Shown: positions 8,778 through 17,806, counted from the first letter of the stretch. The stretch is 64,000 nucleotides of DNA from Clavibacter michiganensis (GCF_021216655.1 NZ_CP080437.1:2170001-2234000); one strand, 5' to 3'. Numbers and translations: made by a program. Notes: generated from the sequence alone by a model not told the origin.

Positions 8778-9338
8778 ATGTCCGCGTCCCCGCTGCCCGC
8801 GCTCCTCGAGACCGCCCGCCTCCGGATGCGGCCGCTGGGCCCGTCGGACGTCGACGTCGTCCACCGCCTCTGGGCCGAGCGCGATCCCCGCCACCCCGCG
8901 AGGCGACGCCTCGACGATGAGGGCCGCCCGTCGCGCGAGGAGGTGCGCGACCGCCTCACGGTGCAGGCCGAGGAGTCGCTCCGGACGGGGATCGGTCTGC
9001 TCGCGATCGAGCGCCGGGACGAGCCGGGAGCGATCGGCTACTGCGGCCTCGTCGTCGGCAGCGCATCCGTGGACGAGCCCGAGATGGCCTTCGAGCTGCT
9101 CCGCGAGGTGCACGGCTCGGGGCTCGCGACGGAGGCAGCGCGCGCCGTGGTCGAGGCCGCCCGCGCGTCGGGCCGCGCACGGCTCTGGTCGACCGTGCGC
9201 CGGTGGAACGCCGCGTCCTTCCGCGTGCTCGAGAAGGCGGGCTTCACGGAGAGCGGCCGCGTCACGCCGGATCCCGAGGACGGCGACACCGTCTGGATGG
9301 TGCGCGACCTCGGCGAACCGTCGCCGCACGGCGGCTAG
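8778..9338 (+). CDS. GNAT-family N-acetyltransferase
   Basis: Protein of 186 residues in the RimJ/RimL-like subgroup, which moves an acetyl group from acetyl-CoA to an amine. Visible hallmarks: ETARLRMRPLGPSDVD at the N-terminus, the strand GAIGYCGLVV, the acetyl-CoA loop REVHGSGLATEAARAVVE, and WNAASFRVLEKAGF near the end. The substrate cannot be deduced. Its last 4 bp overlap the convergent GNAT gene. Confidence 0.85.
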   Translation: MSASPLPALLETARLRMRPLGPSDVDVVHRLWAERDPRHPARRRLDDEGRPSREEVRDRLTVQAEESLRTGIGLLAIERRDEPGAIGYCGLVVGSASVDEPEMAFELLREVHGSGLATEAARAVVEAARASGRARLWSTVRRWNAASFRVLEKAGFTESGRVTPDPEDGDTVWMVRDLGEPSPHGG

Positions 9339-9853
9339 CCGGCGCGCGACTCCCAGCGCACCTCGCCGTCGACGCGCTCGTCCGTGGGCGCGAGCCCCAG
9401 CCGCCGGGCGACCGCCTCCGACGCCGCGTGGTCCGGGTGGATGTTCGCCCGCACGATCCCGACGCCGTCCTCCCGCAGCCACGCGACCATCGCCGCCGCG
9501 CACTCGGCCGCCGCGCCGGATCCCTGCGCCGCCGTCCCCACGAGCCACGCGACCTCCGCCACCCGCGTCGGCGCCTCGCCGGTCACGGTCGCCTGCACGA
9601 ACCCCGCCGCGCGTCCCGACCCGCGGTCGCGCAGCACCCACACGAGCCACCGCGCGGATCCGTCCGGCGAGCGCCCCGCGGCCTGCCGCGCGAACCGGAC
9701 CTCGAGCGCGGCGGGCGACGGCGGCTCTCCTCCGGTGAAGCGGTACAGCGCCGGATCCGCGAGCACCGCGACCATCTCGCGCGCGTGCGCGACCACGAGC
9801 GGCTCGAGCGCGAACCGCGCCGTGACGAGCACGGGAGCGGACGACGTCGTCAT
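9335..9853 (-). CDS. GNAT-family N-acetyltransferase
   Basis: Second acetyltransferase, 172 residues and only distantly like its convergent neighbour. It shows TARFALEPLVVAHA, the core strand AAGFVQATV, the cofactor loop GTAAQGSGAAAECAAAMV and ASEAVARRLGL. The usual Q/R-x-x-G-x-G/A loop is represented by AAQGSGAA. GAGCAT lies 6 nt before the ATG. The substrate is unknown. Confidence 0.82.
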   Translation of the reverse strand: MTTSSAPVLVTARFALEPLVVAHAREMVAVLADPALYRFTGGEPPSPAALEVRFARQAAGRSPDGSARWLVWVLRDRGSGRAAGFVQATVTGEAPTRVAEVAWLVGTAAQGSGAAAECAAAMVAWLREDGVGIVRANIHPDHAASEAVARRLGLAPTDERVDGEVRWESRAG

Positions 9854-9906
9854 GGGCCGATGCTCGCACGTGTCGGTGAGGCCGGTCCGTGTGATCTGAT
9901 CGACCC

Positions 9907-10515
9907 ATGCCCACCGCCCGCGGACTCGAGCGCCTCGTCGCCTTCAGCGACGCGGTCGTCGCCATCGCCATCACGCTCGTCGTGCTCCCGCTCGTCGACA
10001 CGGCGCGCGACGGCGCCAGCGACAGCGTCCTCGGGTTCCTCCGCGAGAACGCGGCCCCGCTCGGCGCGGCGGCGCTGAGCTTCGTGGTGATCGCGAGCCT
10101 GTGGCAGGCGCACCACTCCGTGTGGGGCCGGTTCACGATGGCGACCCGCGGCATGATGCGGGTGAACTTCGCCTGGCTCGCCGCGATCGTCTTCCTGCCG
10201 CTGCCCACGGTGCTCATCGTGGGCGCGACGAGCGAGGACCGGCTCGGCGTGGTGATCTACATCGGCACGATGGTCGTCGCCACCTCCTCGCTCGCGATCG
10301 TCGCCGAGCTCGCCCATCGCGCCGGCGCCGAGGACGACGCCGCGGAGGCCGCGACCGCCTCGCTCCGCCGCCGCCGCTGGATCCCCGCGGGCCTCATGGC
10401 GCTCGCCCTCGTCCTGGCCGCGGCGATCCCCGGCGTCGGCACGTGGGCGCTGCTCGTCCTGCTCGTGGCGATCCCGGCCGAGCGGCTGGGCCGGCCCCGC
10501 GCCTCCCGCGGCTGA
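9907..10515 (+). CDS. TMEM175-family (DUF1211) potassium channel-like protein
   Basis: Protein of 202 residues with about six helices. The first helix carries RLVAFSDAVVAIAITLVVLPL, matching the FSD signature of TMEM175 proteins, which form K+-selective channels in animals and bacteria. A single six-helix repeat is the usual bacterial form, working as a tetramer. WQAHHSVWGRF after helix 3 is also conserved. It stands upstream of the EamA gene with a 32-bp gap. Channel activity is inferred from family only. Confidence 0.82.
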   Translation: MPTARGLERLVAFSDAVVAIAITLVVLPLVDTARDGASDSVLGFLRENAAPLGAAALSFVVIASLWQAHHSVWGRFTMATRGMMRVNFAWLAAIVFLPLPTVLIVGATSEDRLGVVIYIGTMVVATSSLAIVAELAHRAGAEDDAAEAATASLRRRRWIPAGLMALALVLAAAIPGVGTWALLVLLVAIPAERLGRPRASRG

Positions 10516-10535
10516 TCGGCGTCGCACCCCACCGG

Positions 10536-10541
10536 TACGGT
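10536..10541 (+). promoter_or_regulatory. -10 box, leaderless start
   Basis: TACGGT, 6 nt before GTG 10548. Confidence 0.5.
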
Positions 10542-10547
10542 GACGAC

Positions 10548-11609
10548 GTGACACCCCGCGGCGCACCGGCGCCCACCCCAGCGCCCGCATCCGCCGCCTC
10601 GCCGACCGGGCTCCCCGGCGGCCGCCGCATCGCGATCCAGTTCGCCGCCATGGGCACGGTGTGGGGCGCGAGCTTCCTCTTCATGAAGGTCGCGCTCGAG
10701 GGCGTCTCGTTCGGCCAGGTCTCGTGGACGCGGCTGGTGCTCGGCGCGATCGCGCTCGGCCTCATCGTCGCCGCGCGCCGGCTGCCGCTGCCGAAGGAGC
10801 GCGTCGTCTGGCTGCACTTCGCGGTCGTCGGCGTCGTGGGATCCGCCATCCCGTACTCGCTGTTCGCGTGGGCCGAGCAGCACGTCACGTCGGGCGTCGC
10901 GAGCATCTACAACGCGACCACGCCGATCATGACCGCGCTCCTCGCGACGCTCGCCTTCCGCGTCGAGAGGCTGGGCCGTCGCCAGCTCGCGGGCATCGCG
11001 CTGGGCATCGTCGGCGTCGTCGTGATCATCGGCCCCTGGCGACTGACGCCGGACGCGGAGGCCGCCGCGTCCGGCCAGCCCCTGCTCGAGCTCGCCGGCC
11101 AGCTCGCGTGCCTCGGCGCGGCCCTCTGCTACGGGATCACGTTCGGCTACCTCCGCCGCTTCCTCACGCACCGCGGCATCCCCGGCGTCGTGACCGCGTT
11201 CATGCAGATCGGCATGGGCGCCGCCGCGATGATCCTCGCCACCCCGTTCCTCGCGACCGGCCCCGTGTCGCTGGATCTCCCCGTCGTGCTCAGCCTCGTG
11301 GTGCTCGGCGTCGTCGGCACGGGCCTCGCCTACCTCTGGAACATGAACGTGCTCCTCGCGTGGGGGCCCACCGCCACCTCGACCGTCACGTACATCACGC
11401 CCGTGGTGGGCGTCGCGCTCGGGATCCTCGTCCTCGGCGAGACCCTGCACTGGAACGAGCCCGCCGGCGCCGTCCTCGTGCTCCTCGGCGTGCTCCTCTC
11501 CCAGGGCCGCCGCCGCGCGGGACGCGGATCCGTGACCCGGGCCTCCGCGACCGTCGCACCCGCCGCCGCCGCGCCCGCAGCGACGCGCACCCCTCCGACG
11601 CCCGGCTAG
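10548..11609 (+). CDS. EamA/DMT-family transporter
   Basis: Protein of 353 residues with ten hydrophobic helices in two EamA repeats, a likely exporter of small metabolites. The first repeat opens with MGTVWGASFLFMKVALEG. The second contains CYGITFGYLRRFLTHRG and ends in ITPVVGVALGILVLGETL, the characteristic PV...LGE helix. GTG 10548 was chosen because it sits immediately behind the TACGGT box; the open frame runs further upstream but lies inside the TMEM175 gene. The substrate is unknown. Confidence 0.85.
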   Translation: MTPRGAPAPTPAPASAASPTGLPGGRRIAIQFAAMGTVWGASFLFMKVALEGVSFGQVSWTRLVLGAIALGLIVAARRLPLPKERVVWLHFAVVGVVGSAIPYSLFAWAEQHVTSGVASIYNATTPIMTALLATLAFRVERLGRRQLAGIALGIVGVVVIIGPWRLTPDAEAAASGQPLLELAGQLACLGAALCYGITFGYLRRFLTHRGIPGVVTAFMQIGMGAAAMILATPFLATGPVSLDLPVVLSLVVLGVVGTGLAYLWNMNVLLAWGPTATSTVTYITPVVGVALGILVLGETLHWNEPAGAVLVLLGVLLSQGRRRAGRGSVTRASATVAPAAAAPAATRTPPTPG

Positions 11610-11612
11610 GCT
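11607..11612 (+). promoter_or_regulatory. -10 box, leaderless start of nucS
   Basis: TAGGCT, 6 nt before GTG 11619. Confidence 0.55.
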
Positions 11613-11618
11613 CGCCGG

Positions 11619-12314
11619 GTGCGTCTCGTCATCGCCCGCTGCTCCGTCGACTACGCCGGCCGCCTCAGCGCGCATCTCCCCCTAGCCACCCGCCTCCTCA
11701 TGGTCAAGGCCGACGGGAGCCTCCTCGTCCACTCGGACGGCGGCTCCTACAAGCCGCTCAACTGGATGAGCCCGCCCTGCTCCATCGTCGAGGTCGAGCC
11801 CGACGACGACCAGGCGCTCGCGGGCGTCCGCGAGATCTGGCGCGTCGTGCAGCCGAAGACGGCCGACATGCTCGTCGTCTCCATCCACGAGGTGCTGCAC
11901 GACTCGGCGCACGACCTCGGCGTCGACCCGGGCCTCGTCAAGGACGGCGTGGAGGCGCACCTGCAGAAGCTGCTGGCCGAGCAGATCCACCTGCTGGGCG
12001 ACGGCCACGAGCTCGTGCGCCGCGAGTACATGACCGCCATCGGCCCGGTCGACATCCTCGCGCGCGACGCGTCCGGCAAGTCCGTCGCGGTGGAGCTCAA
12101 GCGCCGCGGCGACATCGACGGCGTCGAGCAGCTCACGCGCTACCTCGAGCTGATGAACCGGGATCCGCACCTCGCGCCGGTCACGGGCGTCTACGCCGCG
12201 CAGGAGATCAAGCCGCAGGCGCGCACGCTCGCCGAGGACCGCGGCATCCGCTGCCTCCTCCTCGACTACGACGCCATGCGCGGGATGGACGACGGGCACT
12301 CGCGCCTGTTCTGA
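11619..12314 (+). CDS. nucS: mismatch-specific endonuclease NucS/EndoMS
   Basis: Protein of 231 residues, the usual NucS length. An N-terminal DNA-binding/dimer domain ([16 protein letters not shown]) is followed by a RecB-like PD-(D/E)xK nuclease. Catalytic residues fall at D145 in GPVDILARD and E159/K161 in VAVELKRRG. The extreme C-terminus, GHSRLF, looks like the beta-clamp-binding tail that couples NucS to replication. In actinobacteria lacking MutS/MutL this enzyme cuts both strands at mismatches and keeps mutation rates low. The gene starts at a GTG behind its own promoter. Confidence 0.95.
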   Translation: MRLVIARCSVDYAGRLSAHLPLATRLLMVKADGSLLVHSDGGSYKPLNWMSPPCSIVEVEPDDDQALAGVREIWRVVQPKTADMLVVSIHEVLHDSAHDLGVDPGLVKDGVEAHLQKLLAEQIHLLGDGHELVRREYMTAIGPVDILARDASGKSVAVELKRRGDIDGVEQLTRYLELMNRDPHLAPVTGVYAAQEIKPQARTLAEDRGIRCLLLDYDAMRGMDDGHSRLF

Positions 12315-12442
12315 CCCGTTCCGCCCCGCGGCCCGCCGCGCCGCGAGCGCCCGCATGTCCATCGCGCGACGTGTCCCCGTTCGGGGGCTGTGCACTGCTC
12401 GGGCCCGTGCCTAGCGTCTGACGGGCGACGGCTCATCGCCGC

Positions 12443-13705
12443 ATGGCCGGGGGTGGACGTGAGGCGTGCCGAGGCGATCGCCGGGTCGACGCCGTGACGA
12501 CGATCGACGCCACCGCCTCCCGCGCCGCCGCGCGAGCAGCCGGAGCCGGTGCCGGACCGGGAGCGGGACCGGCCGTCGCACGCGTGCGCATCGACCCGTA
12601 TCCGCGCCGCCGCAGGAACCGCTGGCTGCTGCGGCTGCTCTTCTCCCTCCCGTACGTCGTGGTCGCGATCCTCGGCGAGCGGGCGACCGCGCAGACGCCC
12701 CCGGCGATGAGCACGGTGAACGCCGACCTCCTCGCGCGGGTCGCCCGGATCGACTGGACCCGCGCCGACGCCGCGTGGGTGGGCGACCTCTACCCGCCCG
12801 TGGGGACGGTCCTCGCGGCCATCACGCCCGGCGGGACGCTCGGCCTCGGGATCGTCGGCGCGCTCATCGCGGGCCCGTTCCTCCAGCAGATGCTCCAGGC
12901 GATGCAGCAGCGCCGCTTCCCGCCCGTCGAGTCCGCCATGTTCATGGCGGCCCTCGCTGCCAACCCGCTGTTCGCCCAAATGGTGACCACCAACCTCGAG
13001 GCGTTCCTCGGCGTCGCGGCGTTCGGCGTGGGCGCGACCAACATGGTGCGCTTCGTCGCCTACCGGAACACGCAGGCCGGCTTCCGCGCGGGCCTGCTGT
13101 TCGCGCTCGCGGCCCTGTCGAGCGCGAGCGGCATCGTCTACATCGTGGTCATCGGGCTCGCCGCGCCGCTGGTCTCGCTCGCCCGCCGCGGGGAGCGCGG
13201 AGCCCGGGCGTCGAACATCCTCGTGCTCCTGTTCCCGACCCTCTCGGCGTTCCTCACCGTGTCGTTCCTGCAGCTCGTGTTCCTGCACCGGCCATTCGCG
13301 TTCATCGAGGCGCAGTTCCACTACGACCCCGCGCTCTGGGCGACCGTGCCGCAGCTCGTCACCACCCTCAACGGGTTCCTGCTGCTCGCGCCGATGATCT
13401 CCGGGTGGATCCTCGCGCTCCTGGTCCGCCGCCCCGGCGCCGTGCTCATCTCCACGCTGCTGTTCCTCGGCCTGCTGACGGGCTACATCCTCGGCCTGAT
13501 CCCCGCCAACTCCGCCGGCAACACCTTCTTCATCATGACGATGATGGGCATGGCGATCCTGCCGGCCGCCACGACGCGACGGGCAGACGTGCTGATCACG
13601 GTCGTCGCCGCCGTGCAGATCGCCATCGCCTGGGCGGCCGCGTACAACCGGCCCGTGGTGCTCGACTGGATGGGATCCATCGCCCGCGTCCTCGGGTGGG
13701 CCTGA
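12443..13705 (+). CDS. polytopic membrane protein paired with the GT2 glycosyltransferase
   Basis: Protein of 420 residues (403 if GTG 12494 is used). A basic N-terminus (RIDPYPRRRRNRWLLRLL) precedes about ten helices. A region near residues 80-115, TVNADLLARVARIDWTRADAAWVGDLYPPVGTV divided here as TVNADLLARVARIDWT and WVGDLYPPVG, resembles the extracytoplasmic loop of GT-C-like membrane proteins. TAGCGT near 12411 could be its -10 box. It ends one base before the glycosyltransferase start, so the two are almost certainly one operon making or exporting a surface polysaccharide. No catalytic domain is identified. Confidence 0.7.
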   Translation: MAGGGREACRGDRRVDAVTTIDATASRAAARAAGAGAGPGAGPAVARVRIDPYPRRRRNRWLLRLLFSLPYVVVAILGERATAQTPPAMSTVNADLLARVARIDWTRADAAWVGDLYPPVGTVLAAITPGGTLGLGIVGALIAGPFLQQMLQAMQQRRFPPVESAMFMAALAANPLFAQMVTTNLEAFLGVAAFGVGATNMVRFVAYRNTQAGFRAGLLFALAALSSASGIVYIVVIGLAAPLVSLARRGERGARASNILVLLFPTLSAFLTVSFLQLVFLHRPFAFIEAQFHYDPALWATVPQLVTTLNGFLLLAPMISGWILALLVRRPGAVLISTLLFLGLLTGYILGLIPANSAGNTFFIMTMMGMAILPAATTRRADVLITVVAAVQIAIAWAAAYNRPVVLDWMGSIARVLGWA

Positions 13706-13706
13706 G

Positions 13707-15365
13707 ATGACGATCGCGCAGCCGACGTGGACGGACGGCATCGACCCGGACCTCGCCCGCCCTGGCGACCGCGCGCGCTACCTCGCCGAGGGCTGGCTCC
13801 CCGTCCGGCGGCTCGACGACGGCCGGCAGCTCGTCGCCGCGGAGGAGCGGCGCCGGGATCCGGGGTTCGAGGCCGCGCTGGCCGAGGAGCTGGGCGGGCC
13901 GATCGCGGTCACGCTCGTCGACGCGTGGGAGCTCAAGGACGCCGTCCTCCGCCTCTTCGGCGAGGCCGTCGCAGACGACGCCGCCAACCGGCTCTTCCGC
14001 CGCAACCCCGAGCTGTCCGGCCGCTTCGTCTTCTCGCGCGGCCAGAAGGCGGGGGCCCTGGTGGCCGCCGTCGTCATCGTCGCCCTGGCGGTGGTGTGGC
14101 CGCGGCAGACCGCCGTCGGCGCGCTCTCCGTGGTGAGCCTCGCGTTCCTCGCGGCGACGACGTTCAAGTTCCTGGTGGCGCTGCAGGGCGCGCGCTTCGA
14201 CGTGGTGGAGCGCGTCACCGACGCGGAGGTCGCGCGCCTCGACGACGCCGACCTGCCCGTCTACACGGTGCTCGTGCCGGTGTTCCGGGAGGCCAACATC
14301 GTCGCCCAGCTCATCGAGAACCTCGGCGGCCTCGACTACCCGGCGCACAAGCTCGAGGTGCTGATCCTCATCGAGGAGGAGGACTCCGAGACCCGGGACG
14401 CGATCGTCCACGCGGATCCGCCCGCCCACTTCCACATCGTCACCGTGCCCGCCGGCCAGCCGCAGACCAAGCCGCGCGCCTGCAACGTGGGCCTCACCCT
14501 CGCGTCGGGGGAGTTCCTCGTCATCTACGACGCGGAGGACACGCCGGATCCCGACCAGCTCAAGAAGGCCCTCATCGCCTTCGAGCGCGGCGGGCCCGAG
14601 ATGGTGTGCGTGCAGGCCGCCCTCAACTACTTCAACGCGACCGAGAACGCGCTGACGCGCATGTTCACGCTGGAGTACTCGTACTGGTTCGACTACATGC
14701 TCGCGGGCCTCGACCACTCGGAGCTGCCGATCCCGCTCGGCGGCACCTCGAACCACTTCCGCACGGGCGCGCTCGTCGAGCTCGGCGGCTGGGATCCCTA
14801 CAACGTGACGGAGGACGCCGACCTCGGCATCCGCGCCTCGGCCGTCGGGTACCGCGTGGGCGTCATCAACTCCACCACCATGGAGGAGGCGAACACCTCC
14901 ATCCCGAACTTCATCCGCCAGCGCTCGCGGTGGATCAAGGGGTACATGCAGACGACGCTCGTGCACGCCCGCCGTCCCGTCGCCCTGATCCGCGAGGTCG
15001 GGATCGTGCGCTTCCTGTCGTTCGCGCTGCTCATCGGCGGGACGCCGGCCACGTTCCTCGGCGTCATCCCCTTCTACCTGGTGACCATCGCGTCGCTGGC
15101 GATCCCGAACGAGGTGCTCGCCTCGGTCTTCCCGGCCTGGGCGCTCTGGACGAGCCTGTTCAACTTCCTCATCGGCAACGGGGTCATGGTCTACGTCTCG
15201 ATGATGGGACCGTTCAAGCGCGGCACGTTCCACCTGATCCTGTGGTCGCTGCTCAACCCCGTCTACTGGATCCTCCACTCCATCGCCGCGTACAAGGGCC
15301 TCTGGCAGCTGCTCACCCGGCCGCACTACTGGGAGAAGACGGAGCACGGCCTCACCCAGCAGTGA
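13707..15365 (+). CDS. membrane-bound processive family 2 glycosyltransferase
   Basis: Protein of 552 residues, cellulose/hyaluronan-synthase-like. Residues 1-100 form a soluble domain resembling the N-terminal module of type II secretion ATPases (MshEN/GspE-N). Two helices (about 113-155) follow, then the GT-A domain with PVFREANIV, the DxD-type YDAEDTPDP (275-283), base residues TED (368-370) and QRSRWIKG (405-412), which is Q-x-x-R-W. Three or more C-terminal helices would form the translocation channel. All catalytic motifs are intact. It is coupled to the membrane protein upstream. The polymer made is unknown. Confidence 0.88.
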   Translation: MTIAQPTWTDGIDPDLARPGDRARYLAEGWLPVRRLDDGRQLVAAEERRRDPGFEAALAEELGGPIAVTLVDAWELKDAVLRLFGEAVADDAANRLFRRNPELSGRFVFSRGQKAGALVAAVVIVALAVVWPRQTAVGALSVVSLAFLAATTFKFLVALQGARFDVVERVTDAEVARLDDADLPVYTVLVPVFREANIVAQLIENLGGLDYPAHKLEVLILIEEEDSETRDAIVHADPPAHFHIVTVPAGQPQTKPRACNVGLTLASGEFLVIYDAEDTPDPDQLKKALIAFERGGPEMVCVQAALNYFNATENALTRMFTLEYSYWFDYMLAGLDHSELPIPLGGTSNHFRTGALVELGGWDPYNVTEDADLGIRASAVGYRVGVINSTTMEEANTSIPNFIRQRSRWIKGYMQTTLVHARRPVALIREVGIVRFLSFALLIGGTPATFLGVIPFYLVTIASLAIPNEVLASVFPAWALWTSLFNFLIGNGVMVYVSMMGPFKRGTFHLILWSLLNPVYWILHSIAAYKGLWQLLTRPHYWEKTEHGLTQQ

Positions 15366-15402
15366 GGGTGCGGGTTCCCGGCGGGCACCCGCACGACCCT
15401 CG

Positions 15403-15408
15403 TAGGGT
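15403..15408 (+). promoter_or_regulatory. -10 box, leaderless start
   Basis: TAGGGT, 6 nt before GTG 15415. Confidence 0.55.
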
Positions 15409-15414
15409 GGCAGC

Positions 15415-16134
15415 GTGACCGCACCCGACACGTCCACGCCGTCCGCCGCCGTCGTCGGCTCCGCGCCCTGGAGCTGCATCCTCTTCGACCTCGACGGCAC
15501 CATCACCGACTCGGCCCCCGGCATCACCGCGCAGCTCGCGAAGACGCTGGTCTTCATGGGCCTGCCCGTGCCCGGCCCGGCGCAGCTCCTCGAGTACGTC
15601 GGCCCGCCCATCCTCGACTCGTTCCGCGACCTCGCCGGCATGGACGACGTCGCCCAGCAGCGCGCGCTCGCCCACTACCGCGAGGGCTACGCGGGCGGCG
15701 GCGTCTTCGACAGCTCGGTGTACGCCGGCGTCCCCGAGGTGCTGCGCGCGATCCACGCGGCCGGCATCCCCATCTCCCTCGCCACCAGCAAGCCCGAGTC
15801 GCAGGCCCGCCGCGTGCTCGACCACTACGGCCTCGCCGACGTGTTCACCGAGGTCTGCGGCGCGAGCGAGGACGAGGTCCGCTCCGCGAAGGCCGACGTC
15901 ATCGAGGAGGCCCTGCGCCGACTGCGCGCGGACGGGATCGACCTCGGCAACGTCGTGATGGTGGGCGACCGCGAGCACGACGTCCTCGGCGCGGCCGCCC
16001 ACGGGATCCCGACCGTCATGGTCGGCTGGGGCTACGGCAGCCCGGCGGAGGCCGCGGGCACCATCGCGGTGGTCGAGACGGCCGCCGAGCTCGAGGCGCG
16101 GCTGCTCCCGACGGCCGCCCGACCCACCGCCTGA
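15415..16134 (+). CDS. HAD-superfamily hydrolase, phosphoglycolate phosphatase-like
   Basis: Protein of 239 residues. All four HAD motifs are visible: I, LFDLDGTITDS (nucleophile Asp near residue 25); II, SLATSKPES; III, the lysine in VRSAKADVI; IV, MVGDREHDVLGA. The helical cap lies between motifs I and II, as in the Gph/PGMB group. It hydrolyses a small phosphate ester, but the substrate is uncertain. It is separated from the glycosyltransferase gene by its own promoter. Confidence 0.87.
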   Translation: MTAPDTSTPSAAVVGSAPWSCILFDLDGTITDSAPGITAQLAKTLVFMGLPVPGPAQLLEYVGPPILDSFRDLAGMDDVAQQRALAHYREGYAGGGVFDSSVYAGVPEVLRAIHAAGIPISLATSKPESQARRVLDHYGLADVFTEVCGASEDEVRSAKADVIEEALRRLRADGIDLGNVVMVGDREHDVLGAAAHGIPTVMVGWGYGSPAEAAGTIAVVETAAELEARLLPTAARPTA

Positions 16135-16191
16135 GGCCGCCGCTCCGAATCCCTCACAAGCAGGAGCCTTTCCACAGATCCGGCCGCCGGC

Positions 16192-16208
16192 CCCCTATCG
16201 CCCAGGGG
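16192..16208. promoter_or_regulatory. inverted repeat upstream of OhrR-like gene
   Basis: CCCCT-N7-AGGGG, about 40 bp before the regulator's ATG. It could be an autoregulatory operator. Confidence 0.35.
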
Positions 16209-16247
16209 TTAGCAACACGGAGTGACAGAATGACCCGCGGAGGAACC

Positions 16248-16709
16248 ATGTCAACACCGCAGGACCTGCAGGACCCGCTCGCGCTCGACAGGCAGGTCAG
16301 CTACTCGCTCGTCGTCGCCGCCCGCAGCGTGACCGCCCTCTACCGACCCATCCTCGACCCGCTGGGGCTCACCCACCCCCAGTACCTCGTGCTCCTCGCG
16401 CTCTGGGCCCGCGGGCCCCGCTCGGTCAAGGACCTGAGCCACGAGCTCCAGCTCGACAGCGCCACGCTGTCCCCGCTCCTCAAGCGGCTCGAGGCGATGG
16501 GCCACGTGTGGCGCGTCCGCCGGGCCACCGACGAGCGCGTGCTGGAGATCGGCCTCACCGACCAGGGCCGCGAGCTCCGCGAGAAGGCCGTCGCCATCCC
16601 GCAGCAGATCCGCGACCGCCTCTCCATGACGGAGGAGCAGCTCGAAGGCCTGAAGACCGTGCTGAGCCAGGTCATCGACAACGCGAAGGCCCTCCCCGAG
16701 ACCATCTGA
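16248..16709 (+). CDS. MarR-family regulator, OhrR-like but without the sensing cysteine
   Basis: Protein of 153 residues. The N-terminal part (LDRQVSYSLVVAARSVTALYRPIL) and the central LTHPQYLVLLALW match the OhrR/SarZ subgroup that senses organic peroxides. The reactive cysteine usually near residue 15-22 is replaced in VSYSLVVA, and no cysteine remains in the protein. The winged helix is intact (LDSATLSPLLKRLEAMGHV, then RATDERVLEI). ATG 16248 follows GGAGGAACC; an earlier in-frame ATG at 16230 lacks such a site. It precedes the M56-type protease by 59 bp and may control it. Confidence 0.85.
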   Translation: MSTPQDLQDPLALDRQVSYSLVVAARSVTALYRPILDPLGLTHPQYLVLLALWARGPRSVKDLSHELQLDSATLSPLLKRLEAMGHVWRVRRATDERVLEIGLTDQGRELREKAVAIPQQIRDRLSMTEEQLEGLKTVLSQVIDNAKALPETI

Positions 16710-16768
16710 CCGGCCGACGCACCACCGGCCGTGGCGCACCACCGCACCACCCGATCGGAGCGCGACCA

Positions 16769-17638
16769 GTGAGCGACACGGTCCGCGCTGTGCTCCTGCT
16801 CGAGTGCTACGTCACCGTCACGCTCCTTGCGCCGCTCCTCCTCGGCCGCCTGCCGCTCGTCGCGCAGCGGCCCGTGGCGATGCTCGCGGCCTGGCACGGG
16901 TTCCTCGTCACGGCGGTGCTGAGCCTCGGATCCGGGCTCGGCCTCCTCATCCACCAGGGCATGGCGATGCAGGCGGGCGCCGGCCCGCAGCAGGACGCGG
17001 ACACCGCGCCCGTCGCCGCGATCCCGCTGGCCTACGTCGCCGCGGGCGTGCTCGGCGTGCTGCTCTTCCGCATCGTGGAGGAGGGCGGCCGGGTGGTGCG
17101 CGAGGCCAGGCAGCGCGCGGGCGAGGTGGCGACGCTGCTGCTCGCGTCACGGCCGTACCGGGTGGCCGGGCGGGATGCGCGCCTCGTGGAGTCGGATGTG
17201 CCCCTCGCCGCGCTCTCCCCCGCGACCGGCGTGATCCTCCTCACCACCGAGGCGCGCGCCCGCCTCGACGACGACGAGCTCGCGGCCGTGCTCGAGCACG
17301 AGACCGCGCACCTGGAGCAGCGGCACGCCCTCGCGGTGCGGATCGCGCAGGTCTCCCGCGCGATCCTCCCGGCCCTGCCCGCGAGCCAGCGCCTCGCCCT
17401 CTCCACCACCATCGCCATCGAGTTCATCGCCGACGACCACGCGGCCCGCGTCGCCGGGCCGGCCACGGTCGCCTCGGCCCTCCGCAAGCTGGATCCCGAC
17501 GGCGGCCTCTCCGCCCTCCGCGCCGATCGCATGCGCCACCCCCGCGGCGGGCATCGCGTCGCGCTGCGGCTGCTGTGCGCCGTCGCGTGCGCGCTCCCCG
17601 TGCTGCCGCTGGTCATCGTGCTGCTGCCGGCGGCCTGA
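16769..17638 (+). CDS. M56/M48-type membrane metalloprotease
   Basis: Protein of 289 residues. Three hydrophobic helices (about 10-30, 35-60 and 78-98) precede a cytoplasmic zincin domain with EHETAHLEQRH, where HETAH gives the HExxH zinc motif. A downstream EFIADDHAAR supplies the third ligand Glu. One more helix lies at the C-terminus. This is the protease half of BlaR1/MecR1-type proteins without a penicillin sensor. GTG 16769 follows CGGAG at normal distance. Similar MarR or BlaI plus M56 pairs occur in actinobacteria; the target is unknown. Confidence 0.82.
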   Translation: MSDTVRAVLLLECYVTVTLLAPLLLGRLPLVAQRPVAMLAAWHGFLVTAVLSLGSGLGLLIHQGMAMQAGAGPQQDADTAPVAAIPLAYVAAGVLGVLLFRIVEEGGRVVREARQRAGEVATLLLASRPYRVAGRDARLVESDVPLAALSPATGVILLTTEARARLDDDELAAVLEHETAHLEQRHALAVRIAQVSRAILPALPASQRLALSTTIAIEFIADDHAARVAGPATVASALRKLDPDGGLSALRADRMRHPRGGHRVALRLLCAVACALPVLPLVIVLLPAA

Positions 17639-17683
17639 GCGACGGGGCCACCCGGCCCGCTCGGACCCGTGCGCTAGGGTCTC

Positions 17684-17806
17684 CTCTCGAAGGGGAGTAG
17701 TCCCCCCGGCCTCCTAGCCGGACGGCGATGCGTCGACATGCTGGCCCCCGGGCCCGGTGCATCACCCGCCACGAGCACGAGCGGCGGGCGGACGAGACCT
17801 TCGGCC
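17684..17806 (+). ncRNA. yybP-ykoY manganese riboswitch (predicted)
   Basis: The leader of the VIT1-type gene contains both conserved parts of this class: GGGGAGTAG (17692-17700) and ACGAGACC (17792-17799). Closing stem P1 pairs CGAAGG (17688-17693) with CCTTCG (17798-17803). Inside are GATGC/GCATC (17727-17731 with 17759-17763) and CCCGCC/GGCGGG (17765-17770 with 17783-17788), plus GCGTCGACATGCTGG as in the family consensus. The class senses Mn2+ and normally turns on manganese exporters. The expression platform would lie at 17807-17885, where GGCCGG and CCGGCC can pair ahead of the GGAGG site. Confidence 0.78.
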
